From positions 124,001 through 188,000 of the forward strand of contig JACNKX010000058.1 of assembly GCA_014381825.1 (NCBI GenBank): 64,000 bases of DNA, given 5' to 3'. The notes under the pieces are model-generated. The model did not search any database and was not told the origin of the DNA. It saw nothing but the letters and a program-made list of their open reading frames with translations. The position numbers and the translations under genes are program-made. Every line of letters starts with the position of its first letter. Positions within the stretch are counted from its first letter, which is position 1. Of this stretch, positions 18,844 to 28,800 are shown piece after piece. The DNA is from Planctomycetota bacterium (GTDB taxonomy: Bacteria > Planctomycetota > Planctomycetia > Pirellulales > Pirellulaceae).

Positions 18844-19611
18844 ATGAAGGATAGTCAGCCGCTCTTACAGGCCCCGCCTCGTCTCGACCAAGCTACGACC
18901 CAGCACTCGCCGCACGTGCACGATGAACAGCAGCGTCGGGAGATCGCACCAGCGGACTACGGCGAAACAGCACCAGTGGTCTTCGTCGTAGATGACGATG
19001 AAGCTGCTCGAGAATCAGTTTGCGCGCTGGTCGCCGCCATGGATGTGGACGTTGAGGCTTTTGCGTCGGCCACGGAGTTCCTAGCATCGTACGATGGGCA
19101 TCAACCAGGTTGTCTGGTGACGGACGTCCGGATGGCGGGTATCAGTGGACTCGAGTTGCAGAGGAAACTGAATCGAGCCAATGTTCGTCTGCCGGTCGTC
19201 ATTGTCTCGGCGTACATCGATGTCCGAGGAACCGTTGTGGCCATGACGGACGGCGCGGTCACCGTCCTCTCGAAGCCCTACGAAGAGCAACGGTTGTGGG
19301 ACGCGATCCAACGAGGCTTGAAGCTTTGCATTCGATGGCTGGGTGAGGACAAACGCCAAGTCGACCTATTGAATCGCCTTGCCGAACTAACTGACGGCGA
19401 ACGCGAGGTGCTTGATCTTGTTGTCGATGGCGCGCCTAACAAAGCGGTTGGCCGACGACTCGGCATTAGCATCCGTACCGTGGAAGATCGACGCGCGCGA
19501 ATCATGAAGAAACTGCGAGTTCATTCCTTCGCAGCCTTGCTCCATCTCGTCCACGAAGCACGCGCGATTAAGGAACGTACGTCGATCGAGACAGGTAGCT
19601 ACATCGCTTAG
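18844..19611 (+). CDS. FixJ/LuxR-type two-component response regulator
   Basis: This 255-residue transcription regulator has a receiver domain (about 42-165; FVVDDDEAARESV, acceptor Asp in CLVTDVRMAG, Lys in VLSKPYEE) and a LuxR-type helix-turn-helix (about 178-240; LTDGEREVLDLV, NKAVGRRLGIS, TVEDRRARIMKKL). FixJ-type regulators pair with FixL-type PAS histidine kinases whose phospho-His motif reads HE(L/I)NQPL. The giant kinase at 22891-32871 carries exactly that kind of motif (HEINQPL), so it is the natural partner candidate, although the genes are not adjacent. The N-terminal 40 residues are poorly conserved linker. Confidence 0.92.
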   Translation: MKDSQPLLQAPPRLDQATTQHSPHVHDEQQRREIAPADYGETAPVVFVVDDDEAARESVCALVAAMDVDVEAFASATEFLASYDGHQPGCLVTDVRMAGISGLELQRKLNRANVRLPVVIVSAYIDVRGTVVAMTDGAVTVLSKPYEEQRLWDAIQRGLKLCIRWLGEDKRQVDLLNRLAELTDGEREVLDLVVDGAPNKAVGRRLGISIRTVEDRRARIMKKLRVHSFAALLHLVHEARAIKERTSIETGSYIA

Positions 19612-19628
19612 ATCCTGTATCGCTTGAA

Positions 19629-21737
19629 TTACAGAATTGCGCCGACTCGCTGTTCCCCATCACAAACGGCAGTTAATGTCGGCTGTGAACACGGGTCGGC
19701 TTCCATCCCGATCCGATAGAACCCAGCCCCCAGACACTCCGTCCAACGGATCTCTCCGTGGATGATGAACTGTTCGTCGCCATTGGTGATTGTCAGTTGG
19801 ACCGAGCCGTGTGTCGGTTCGACGGTCGCCAACAATCCAACGCCGGTGGAACTAAAATCGTTGGTGACCGCGGAAAACGCCTTTCGGTTGTCAGGTCTGC
19901 CAGCCACGATTGGCACGATCGTCACACCATGTTGCAGAAACGCACGTCGACTACCACGGTGATCTCCATTGTAGTCCCGCGCGATCGACCCGGCTCGTGC
20001 CGCGAATCCGTTAAGCAGCAAGGCCGTGGATGGCATCAGATCGTTATCGATGGCGTGACGGTTCAGGTACGAAGCTACGAGCCGGATGAGTTCATGTCGA
20101 CGGATTGGTTTGGTGGCGAATTCGTCACATCCGGCATCGAGACATCTCTCACGATCGCCGGGCATCGCATGGGCGGTTAGGGCGATAATGGGTCTCGTGT
20201 AGCCGTTATCGCGTAGTTTCCGAGTGGCGGTGTATCCATCCATGACAGGCATCTGCATATCCATCAAGATCAGATCGTATGGCCGACCTTGGACGGTTGC
20301 AGTAAGTGCCTGTTCGAGAGCAAGTTGTCCATTTTCAACGACCGTCACGTTGGCACCGGCCTTGGTCAGTAAGAACGAAATCAGTCGCTGATTGTCGATG
20401 CCATCCTCCGCCAACAGAATGCGGCCACCGAGCGTTTCGCTTGGCGGCTCTGGCCAATCACATTCCAACGTAGGGATTTCAGCTGGCGTCTCGATTATCT
20501 CCACACCTTCCATCGACGCAACTGGCAATACAAGAGTGAAACAGCTGCCCTCGCCAAGTACGCTTTCCACCTTGATTTCGCCTTCCATCAAGCGCGCCAG
20601 ACGCCGACAGATCGAAAGCCCCAATCCCGTGCCGCCAAAGCGTCTTGCCATGGAACTGTCGAGTTGACTGAAAGGATGAAACAACTCGTCGATCTTTTGT
20701 TCTTCGATTCCGCAGCCTGTATCAAGAACACTGACACTTAGCATTGATTCCGCATCAGCTGACCTGTCGAATCGAGCGACCAGCTTCACCGAACCGGAAT
20801 CGGTAAACTTGATGGCATTACCGGTCAAATTCAGGAGGATTTGCCTGAAACGATTGGGGTCCAGGGGCACGCTGCTCGGTATCGCACCATCGTACTCGAT
20901 CGTGAGGGGCAGGCTCTTCGCACTAGCCGGCACGCGCATCAACGAAACGACATCTGCAAGTATCTGCCCCGGCGAAGACTCGACGTTTTGGATATCAATC
21001 TTCCCTGCCTCTATTTTCGCCAGATCGAGAATGTCATTGATCACAGTAAGGAGGAATTCGCTGTTGCGTTTGATCGTCTTGACCGCGTGGATATTATCCG
21101 GAAGCCTCACATCGTCCAATAGAACATCGGCATACCCAATGATCGCTGTCATCGGAGTGCGAATCTCGTGGCTCATGTTTGCCAGAAACTCCGACTTCGA
21201 AGTCGTCGCTTCCTCCGCCTTTCGCCGAGCAACTTCGAGCTTGTTCAGCAGTTCGCGCTGGCTCGCCAAATGGCGTACTCGTGCGCGGATTACGTTGTCG
21301 GCGAAGGGCTTGGACACGAAGTCTGCTGCGCCCGCGTCCAACGCTTGGACGGTTGTCCTCGGTTCTGTGTCGGCGGTGACCATAACGACCGAAGTTCCTG
21401 CCGTTCGTGGATTTTCCTGCAGGCGGCGAAGCACCTCGAATCCGTCCAATTCACGCATTCTCACATCAAGCAAGAGGATGTCCGGCGGTTGATGTTCTGC
21501 CATTTTGAGCCCGCTCGCTCCATCTTCGGCAGTCCGGACATCATAGCCTTGTTCAACGAGCGCATCGTGCATCTGGGTCCGCGCCAACTCAGACTCGTCG
21601 ACAATCAGAATGCGTATCGGTCGTTCTTCAGTCACGGTGCGTGTCGTCCTTTCGAATCTGGGACCAGTTGTCTCCGTGATTTGGCGTCCCCCTTCCAGAA
21701 CCATCTTGTTGGGCCGTACAGAACGATAGGTTTCCAT
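19629..21737 (-). CDS. Hybrid histidine kinase, receiver-kinase-receiver-PilZ
   Basis: The 702-residue cytoplasmic protein has, in order, a receiver (about 40-160, RILIVDESELARTQ, acceptor in ILLLDVRM), a HisKA domain with the phospho-His in NMSHEIRTPM, a HATPase (DTGCGIEE, GGTGLGLSICRR), a second receiver (LLAEDGIDNQRL, LILMDMQMPVMDG, FATKPIRR) and a C-terminal PilZ-like domain (about 590-690). The PilZ part keeps both c-di-GMP contacts, RGSRR (RxxxR) and DFSSTG (DxSxxG). There is no membrane segment. It converges with the FixJ-like gene, with 17 bases between the stops. c-di-GMP could therefore modulate its phosphorelay; that link is inferred from the motifs. Confidence 0.92.
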   Translation of the reverse strand: METYRSVRPNKMVLEGGRQITETTGPRFERTTRTVTEERPIRILIVDESELARTQMHDALVEQGYDVRTAEDGASGLKMAEHQPPDILLLDVRMRELDGFEVLRRLQENPRTAGTSVVMVTADTEPRTTVQALDAGAADFVSKPFADNVIRARVRHLASQRELLNKLEVARRKAEEATTSKSEFLANMSHEIRTPMTAIIGYADVLLDDVRLPDNIHAVKTIKRNSEFLLTVINDILDLAKIEAGKIDIQNVESSPGQILADVVSLMRVPASAKSLPLTIEYDGAIPSSVPLDPNRFRQILLNLTGNAIKFTDSGSVKLVARFDRSADAESMLSVSVLDTGCGIEEQKIDELFHPFSQLDSSMARRFGGTGLGLSICRRLARLMEGEIKVESVLGEGSCFTLVLPVASMEGVEIIETPAEIPTLECDWPEPPSETLGGRILLAEDGIDNQRLISFLLTKAGANVTVVENGQLALEQALTATVQGRPYDLILMDMQMPVMDGYTATRKLRDNGYTRPIIALTAHAMPGDRERCLDAGCDEFATKPIRRHELIRLVASYLNRHAIDNDLMPSTALLLNGFAARAGSIARDYNGDHRGSRRAFLQHGVTIVPIVAGRPDNRKAFSAVTNDFSSTGVGLLATVEPTHGSVQLTITNGDEQFIIHGEIRWTECLGAGFYRIGMEADPCSQPTLTAVCDGEQRVGAIL

Positions 21738-21943
21738 TGCGGTTCTAGACGCGACGTGCGCCGAAAATTGCGGTCGTCACGACAGTCGACGTGGTGAACC
21801 ACGGAGTTGCGCAAACGCGACGCAAAGTGGCAGGTCAAGATGTTTCACGCAATGTCAGAGGAGCCCACGAAGTATGTCGCGTCGCGGCGAGTAAACCTAT
21901 CGTTATGATCTGGACGATCACGGCGCGGGCGTTCGCCAAGAAG

Positions 21944-21992
21944 AAAAAAGCGGACCGAGAGGACTAGTGTGCGGAATTGTCCCTCGGTCCGC
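21944..21992 (-). terminator. Rho-independent terminator of the lone receiver gene
   Basis: Read on the minus strand, a perfect ten-base-pair stem (GCGGACCGAG/CTCGGTCCGC) is extended by four more pairs (GGAC/GTCC) past one bulged base. It closes a 14-base loop and is followed directly by six U residues. It lies about 77 bases after the stop of the receiver at 22070-22489, the only minus-strand gene it can serve, because the next minus-strand gene starts at 21737. This is the clearest intrinsic terminator in the window. Confidence 0.88.
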
Positions 21993-22069
21993 CCTACGAT
22001 GATTGCCTGCGTGCAAGAAACTTGCGTGGGTCGAGCCAGCTCATCGCCCCTTCGGATGAGCCGCAAGTT

Positions 22070-22489
22070 CTAGGAGGCAACCGGCGAGTATTCCAAAGCT
22101 TGGGTGACGATCTCGACAAACTCCTGGGCCTTGAATGGTTTGGCCAAGTAGGAGGTGCAACCGGCTGCGCGCCATTCGCTCTCCGTATCACGGTCACCGT
22201 GAGCTGTGATGGCAACGATTGGGCCTTCAAATCCACGCGAGCGCAGCCGCTTGGTAGCTTCAATTCCGTTCATCCCGGGCATCTGTAGATCCATTAGAAT
22301 TCCATCAAACACTTTGCCGTTGGTTTGGGAAAGTAGAAACTGTTCGAGAGCTCCTTCCCCATTGCACTCGAGGATCACCTCGGCACCGGCGCGGGTCAGA
22401 AGAAGTGCCATCAGACGTTGATCGTCGGGAAAATCCTCGACCAGCAAGAGACGAGTTTCCAACAGTTTGTTGGCGGAGCCTTGATTCAT
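22070..22489 (-). CDS. Single-domain response regulator
   Basis: This 139-residue receiver has LLLVEDFPDDQRL, the acceptor Asp in GILMDLQMPGMNG, the Thr in VAITAHG and the Lys in YLAKPFKAQEF. It most resembles the second receiver of hybrid kinases, including that of the neighbouring hybrid kinase (both have ILMDMQMP/ILMDLQMP), so it may have come from such a domain or compete with it in a phosphorelay. No output domain. It ends at a strong terminator and is separated by about 400 bases from the giant kinase, which is encoded on the same strand upstream of it. Confidence 0.92.
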   Translation of the reverse strand: MNQGSANKLLETRLLLVEDFPDDQRLMALLLTRAGAEVILECNGEGALEQFLLSQTNGKVFDGILMDLQMPGMNGIEATKRLRSRGFEGPIVAITAHGDRDTESEWRAAGCTSYLAKPFKAQEFVEIVTQALEYSPVAS

Positions 22490-22890
22490 GGGTTGTGTCT
22501 CCCGTAGCGATGTTAGTCAGCTTCCGTCTCACGTGCGACGACTGGGACGCTCCGCCGAGCCAGCGGAACTCTGCCCCTTCCCAGAACGCGCACATGACGT
22601 GAAAGGTCTGATTACGATTTCGGCGAATCCACTTCCTCCCCATCATCTTGTCTGCCCGTTCACAGACGTGGTTGCCCACACAGGAGGAGTGCGGCACCGA
22701 TATCCGATTGAACGTTATGGAACTTGGAGAGCTCGTCGTGCTGGGAGGAACGTCCGGCTAGTGCCAATTCTACAGTTTGGAAGACGGCTTCTTTGTCACT
22801 CACTGCCTTCGATTTTCGACCCTGCGGACGCTAGCGTTCAGCGATCTTGCAATGTTCCAATTTGGCGAATCTAGTACTCGACCGCGGCAC
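22490..22890 (-). other. Intergenic region between receiver and giant kinase
   Basis: About 400 bases without a convincing gene. Open frames on the plus strand (for example 22488-22874) lack a ribosome site and any domain. No U-tract hairpin after the giant kinase could be found by eye. The region should contain the promoter of the receiver gene. Confidence 0.4.
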
Positions 22891-25800
22891 TCATTCTGAT
22901 TCATTCGCGATTGGTAAGGTTACATGGAAGGTAACACCTTCCTTCTCGTTCTCAGTCACCCAGAGTTTGCCGCCGTGGGTCTCGATAATGCTGCGCGAAA
23001 TGGCAAGTCCCATTCCCATCCCCTCGGACTTGGTGGAATGAAACGCGGCGAATACCGTTTCGGGAACTACGTCTCCTAGCCCGTGTCCACGATCATGCAT
23101 CGTGATCTCGACGATGTCGCCCTTCTGGCGAGAACTGATGAGCACTATACGGTTGTCGCTTGGGGTCTCTTCCATCGCATCAAACGCGTTCTTAAGAAGA
23201 TTGACGAGTACTTGATGGATCTGAACACGATCCGCCAAGACGCACGTCTCGTCCGACGTCGGCTCGGCTTTCACCTCAACTTGCTTGTGTCGCGCCTCGA
23301 ATCCGATGATTTGAATCGACTCGTCAATGATCTCATTGACTGAGACCGCCGAGTGATCGATGGTTTGCTTTCGCAGAAATCCACGTATTCGGTTGAGGAT
23401 AGATCCGGCTGTCGTCGCCAGGGCGTCAATACGTTCAAACCGACCTCGCAGCTGCTCGGACGACGACCGACCCTTGTCGAGTTCAATGCAGGAAGCCTTT
23501 GCGAAGTTGGAGATCGCATACAGAGGTTGATTGATTTCATGAGCGATTTCGGCAACCGCCTCTCCCAACATGCTCAACCGACCAACGTGGGCTAGTTCCG
23601 CCTCGCGTTCTTTCAATGCTCGTTGCACACGTCGCCGCTCACTGACGTCTCGAAGAGTTCCCGTAAAGAATCGCTTGGATCTTCGAATGTGCTCCCCAAA
23701 CGACAATTCGGCGGTGATAATCTGACCGTCTTTGCGAAGTCCTGAGACATCGAGGGAATCCAGCGGATCATGCCCTGCCGCCTCGACAAGCCGACGTAAT
23801 CCGGAAGCTTGCTGTGATCGCAGTGACTCGGGAACCAGCATCGTGACTGGTTTGCCAATCAGTTCGTCAATCGCGTAGCCGAAGATCCGTTCCATCGCGG
23901 GATTCGCGAACACGATTCGTCCGTCCTCATCGATTGTCAGAATTGCCTCCTGAGCCGAGTCGGTAATGACTCGATACTCCTCTTCGCTGTCGCGCAATGA
24001 TTGTTCATCCTGCTTCCGTTCGATCGCAATTCCCGCCAGATGTGCCGACGAATCGATATGCATTATTTCGTCCGTGGTCGGCACGCGCGGTTCGGAGTAG
24101 TAAAGCGCGAGCGTGCCAAGGACTTTGCCCTTCTTAGAAGTAATGGGCTGGGACCAGCAAGCCCCCAAACCGAACTGGCTCGCAACTTCGCGGAACGGTG
24201 CCCAAAGCGGATCAGTGTGAATGTCTTCTACGACGACGCGGCGATTGTGGAAGGCTGCCGTGCCACAAGATCCAACCGCGGGGCCGATTTTCAAGCCATC
24301 GACGATCCGGTTGTATTCATCAGGCAGACTCGGTGCCGCGCCATGCCACAAGCGTTCATCATCCAAAAGCAACACGGATGCCATCATGCCCGGAATTTGA
24401 CCCTCGATCGAGCGCGTTAGAGTTTCGAGTACATGCTCCAGAGAACTTCCGGTTGCCAGTTGCTCCAGCATCCGATTGCGATCACGCATCTGGTCTTCCG
24501 ATCGCGTGCGGAGCGTGATATCGCGAGCCACGGCCAGAATATACTCATGTCCTTCAATGTTCTCATAGGACAACGCAACTTCGACGGGGAAAGTAGTGCC
24601 ATCCTTTCGCCGGTGCTCTCCCCGTAGAATCACAGGCTCCTTCGCGACACGGATTCTTTCAACGTGCTCCTCCCACTGTTCGAAACTAGCTTCCACGGCC
24701 CCCACCTCGATGCTTTGCACCGTAAGCCCTAAGAGTTCTTCACGTGTGTATTGCAGCTCGCGGAGCGCAGATTCATTGACGTCGAGGAATCGCGCGGAAC
24801 TCGGATCGACTACGTAGATCCCCTCGCCCGCGTGATCGAGAATCGTCCGAAATCGTTGCAGGGCAGCGTCGGTACGAGCCCGCTGGATGGCGACGCCGGC
24901 GATATGGGCTCCCCATTCCAGAAGCTGTTCGTGCAGCGGCTCTGGTGTTCGTGGTTTCGCATGTGAAATCGCGAATGTCGCGACAACCTTTCCATCACAT
25001 TTGATGGGCAGCGACCAGCAGGCTCCGATGCCGAATCGCTGTGCAACTTCTTTGAACGGTTCCCAGCGAGGATCCGTCGCCGTGTCGGTGACGATCGCCG
25101 CTTCACCGGTGTGCGCCGCCGTTCCGCAAGACCCGGCGAATTCAGCCGGCTGCAATCCGTTGAACGCTGCGATTATTTCGTCGGTCAGAGACGGAGCCGC
25201 TACAATGTTCAGGCAGTTATTCACTTCGTCCAGTTCCATCAACGAGCAAGCGGCGCCTGAAATGCAGGACTCGACGTGTCTGCAAAGCTGATCGAACACC
25301 TCGACCAGCGGGCTTCCCGTGGCGATCTCTTCCAGCATGTCGCTTTGCAGCTGCACTAAATGATTTGTTTGATGCTGTTCGGTGATGTCGCGATAGAACC
25401 ACACACGACCGTAACGCTCGCCGTCCGGTGATTTCACGGGCGCGCTGTGCCGATCGATCACACGTCCGTCTTTCATAATCAGCTCATCGCGACTCGCCTC
25501 GTCCGGATGATCGTACAGGTACTCGGTTTGATCCACGAACGCGTCGGAATTGACCAACTGCCCCTCGGCCCAACGCACTGATTCGACGCTGCTGCGCCGT
25601 TGAGTTAACTCGTCGGGAATTCGCCAGATATCGAGAAACCGCTGATTGTGGATCAGCCATTGTCGATCGGTGGATACCACGAGAATCCCGTCGACAGATG
25701 CCTCGGTTTGCGACTCCAAAACGCTCTGTCGGAATCGCAATTCCTCTTCCTGCTCGTGGCGTTTCGTGACGTCCCGGGCGATGGCCAGTAAGTACTCCTT

Positions 25801-28800
25801 GCCGTCGAGTCCCTTATAGGACACCGTAACTTCCACGGGAAACGTGCTACCGTCTTTTCGCCGATGCACACCTTGGATGAAGCTCGAGGTATCCAGTGTT
25901 CTGAGTCTGTCGACAAAGGTAGCCCATTGGGAGCGTTCTACGTCGGAGGCGGCGACTTGAATGTCTTGGACGGTAAGTTGCAAAAGCGCGTCACGAGAGT
26001 ACTGAAGATTGCGCGTTGCACTGGTGTTGCAGTCGATGATACGCGCAGTCGTTGGATCGATCACAAAGACGGCTTCGCCAGCTTGGTCGAGAATGTCCCG
26101 GAATCTTTGCAGGCTGAACTCAAGTTCACGGCGAGAGCTAATGTCCTCGACAACGGCCAGCGTGCATCGTTGCCCTTTGACGGCAACCGGTGCGATGCTC
26201 ATTAACGCATGAAAATGTGTTCCATCCTTGCGCCTCAGGGCGACTTCCTCCGCCCTGACGAATCCTTGGGCCATTAGTTTCTGGAGTACACGGTCGCGAT
26301 CCGTTGCGTCGGCGTAGAACTCCGCGACGCTTTTCACATCGACGTCTTCCTTGTCGGAGTAGCCTCCCATATTGACCATTGTCTGGTTGAGATCGAGCAA
26401 CGCTCCTGTCTCGTCCGCGATGCCGATGCCGACGGGCGAGTTCTCGAACACCGTCCGGTACTTCTGCTCGCTCTCGCGCAGCGCTTTCTCCACTCGCTTT
26501 CGCTCGATGGCGACGCCGGCGATGTGAGCTCCCCACTCCAGAAGTTGATCGTGCAGCGGCTCTAGCGATCGCGGTTGCGCATGTGAGACCGCGAAGGTAG
26601 CGACAACGTGACCATCGCATTTGATAGGAATCGACCAGCAGGCTGCGATACTAAACTGCTGGGCGACATCTATGAAGGCTGTCCAACGAGGATCCGTTGC
26701 CGTGTCGGCGACGATCGTCGATTCACCGGTGTACGCGGCCGTGCCACACGAACCGGCAAATTCACCCGGTTGCAATCCATTGATCGCATCGATCAGTTCG
26801 GCGGTCAGGGAAGGCCCCGCTGTGACGTTTAAGCAGTTTTCTGATTCGTCCAGTTCCATCAGCGAACAGACGGAGCCGGTTATGGCTGACTCGACGTGAT
26901 GACAAAGTTGCTCAAGCACGTCCTGTAGCGGGCTCCCGGTGGCGATCTGCTCGAGCATCTCACTCTGCAGGCGGACCAACCGCTCCGAATTATACCGTTC
27001 TGTGACATCCTGCCCCGTGGCGAAGAAGCGGTTCCGTTCGAGGTCGGGAACAGCGCTCCAGATGACATGCCGCTTCGTGCCGTCGCTGTGCAGCATGCGA
27101 AGTGGAAATGCGACGGTGGTTTCGCCGCTTGCCAATCGCTCGACCTCTGCAATCGCGCGTTGGTGGTCGTCGGCATGAATGAACTTCAGGTACGATTGAG
27201 CAAGCACTGCCTCACGCTCGTAACCAAGCATTATTTCGAAAGCAAGGTTTGCTTCGTTGATCATTCCATCGAATCCAACGACTGCCATCAGATTGAGCGG
27301 TTGTGTAAAGAAGCGGTCCAAGTCGTCTTGGGCCTGCTTGCGATCGGTAATGTCCAAGGCGACACCAAGTACCGCTGGTTCGCCCATGAAATCAATACGA
27401 GTAGCGCTAAAGTCAATCCATCGTTCTTGGCCTTTCTTGGTGAGTAGTTTGATTTCGTACCGACTCTCGATGTCTTCGCCTTGCTGGCAGGCCAAGCTCC
27501 GATCGCGAACGGTCTCACGGAACTCCGGATGAACGTATTCAAGAAAACTCATCTTGAGCAGTTCTTCGCGCGAGTATCCTAAGGACGATTGATACTGCGG
27601 GTTGACATACAAGTGTCCGGTGCCTTGAAAGATCGCCACGAGCGCCGGATTTGAATCCGCGAGGCTGCGAAACATGGCCTCACTCTCTCGGAGTGCATCT
27701 TCGGCCCGTTTTCGTTCGGTGATGTCAGTGCGGACGCCAACAATTCCGCCGTCCCGCGTCTTACGTTCTGAGACTTGCAAACACCGCCCGTTACCCAAGT
27801 GCTGAAAATAGAGTCCTTGAGGATTCCGATGCTGTTCAATGCGTTCGCGCACCCATTCTTCTTCGCGGCCGATGGCAGTCGTGATCTGCCCTCGATAGGC
27901 CGCCGTCCGAATGTGTTCTTCAAACTTTGCGCCAGGCACAAGTAGATCGTCGCAAAGGTCGTATGCGTTGCGATAGTTGGTGTTGCAAACCACGAGGCGA
28001 TCGTCGGGATCATAGAGTGCAAAGGCTTCGGTGAGGCTTTCAATAGCTTCGATCAGCTGGTTCTTCGTTCGAACTGCCTCTGCCCGGCTGCCTTCGATTT
28101 GTTGCGAGGCTAGCCGCCTGTCAGTGACGTCTGTCGCGATCCCCAAACAACCGGTCACCGCCCCTGCACTGTCGTAAAGCAGGACCGATGAATCGGCCAG
28201 CCAAACGATGCGCCCATCTGCCGCTTCGCATTCCACATCGCACTTCCATACCAGCAATTTTCCCTCGCGGAATTGCTTTTTCGCCTCGAGGTGCGAAAGC
28301 GTGCTTCCTGCACCTCGCATGATGTGTTGTCGAACTTTGCGTTCGGCGAGCGCCGGTGTGATTTCATCCGCCGAGTAACCGAGCAAATCCTCAATTTCGT
28401 TGCCCATATACGTGTAAGTGTCGGTAGCAAAGTCAATCTGATAGACCACTGCGTTTGCTGCACTGATCGCGTTGCGATAGAGCTGGTCGCGAGTTTTGAG
28501 CGCACTTTCCGCCTGTCTTCGGTCCGTAATGTCTTGGAACGATCCGGACATGCGAGTTGGTAAACCGGAAGCGTCTCGAACGGAACGTCCACGTGTTTGG
28601 AACCAGCGGTATTCGCCGTTCTTCAGTCTCATGCGATGCTCGACGTCGTAAGGAGTGTCATTATCACGATGCCGTTGCGTCTCTTCTTGGAGCTGTTCGA
28701 TGTCATCCGGATGGATAATATCTGACCAGAACGCAGAATTTTCCGTTTGCGCTTGGGCTTCATATCCCAACAACTCCATGCCTCGGGGCGAAATCCACAC

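Noticed and set aside
20809-21492. 227-residue plus-strand frame opposite the hybrid kinase
   Set aside because: The minus strand encodes intact HisKA, HATPase and receiver motifs here. The plus-strand frame has Ser/Arg-rich shadow composition and no ribosome site.
22488-22874. Plus-strand 128-residue frame between the receiver and the giant kinase
   Set aside because: Starts inside the receiver gene on the other strand, lacks a ribosome site, and has no recognisable sequence features.
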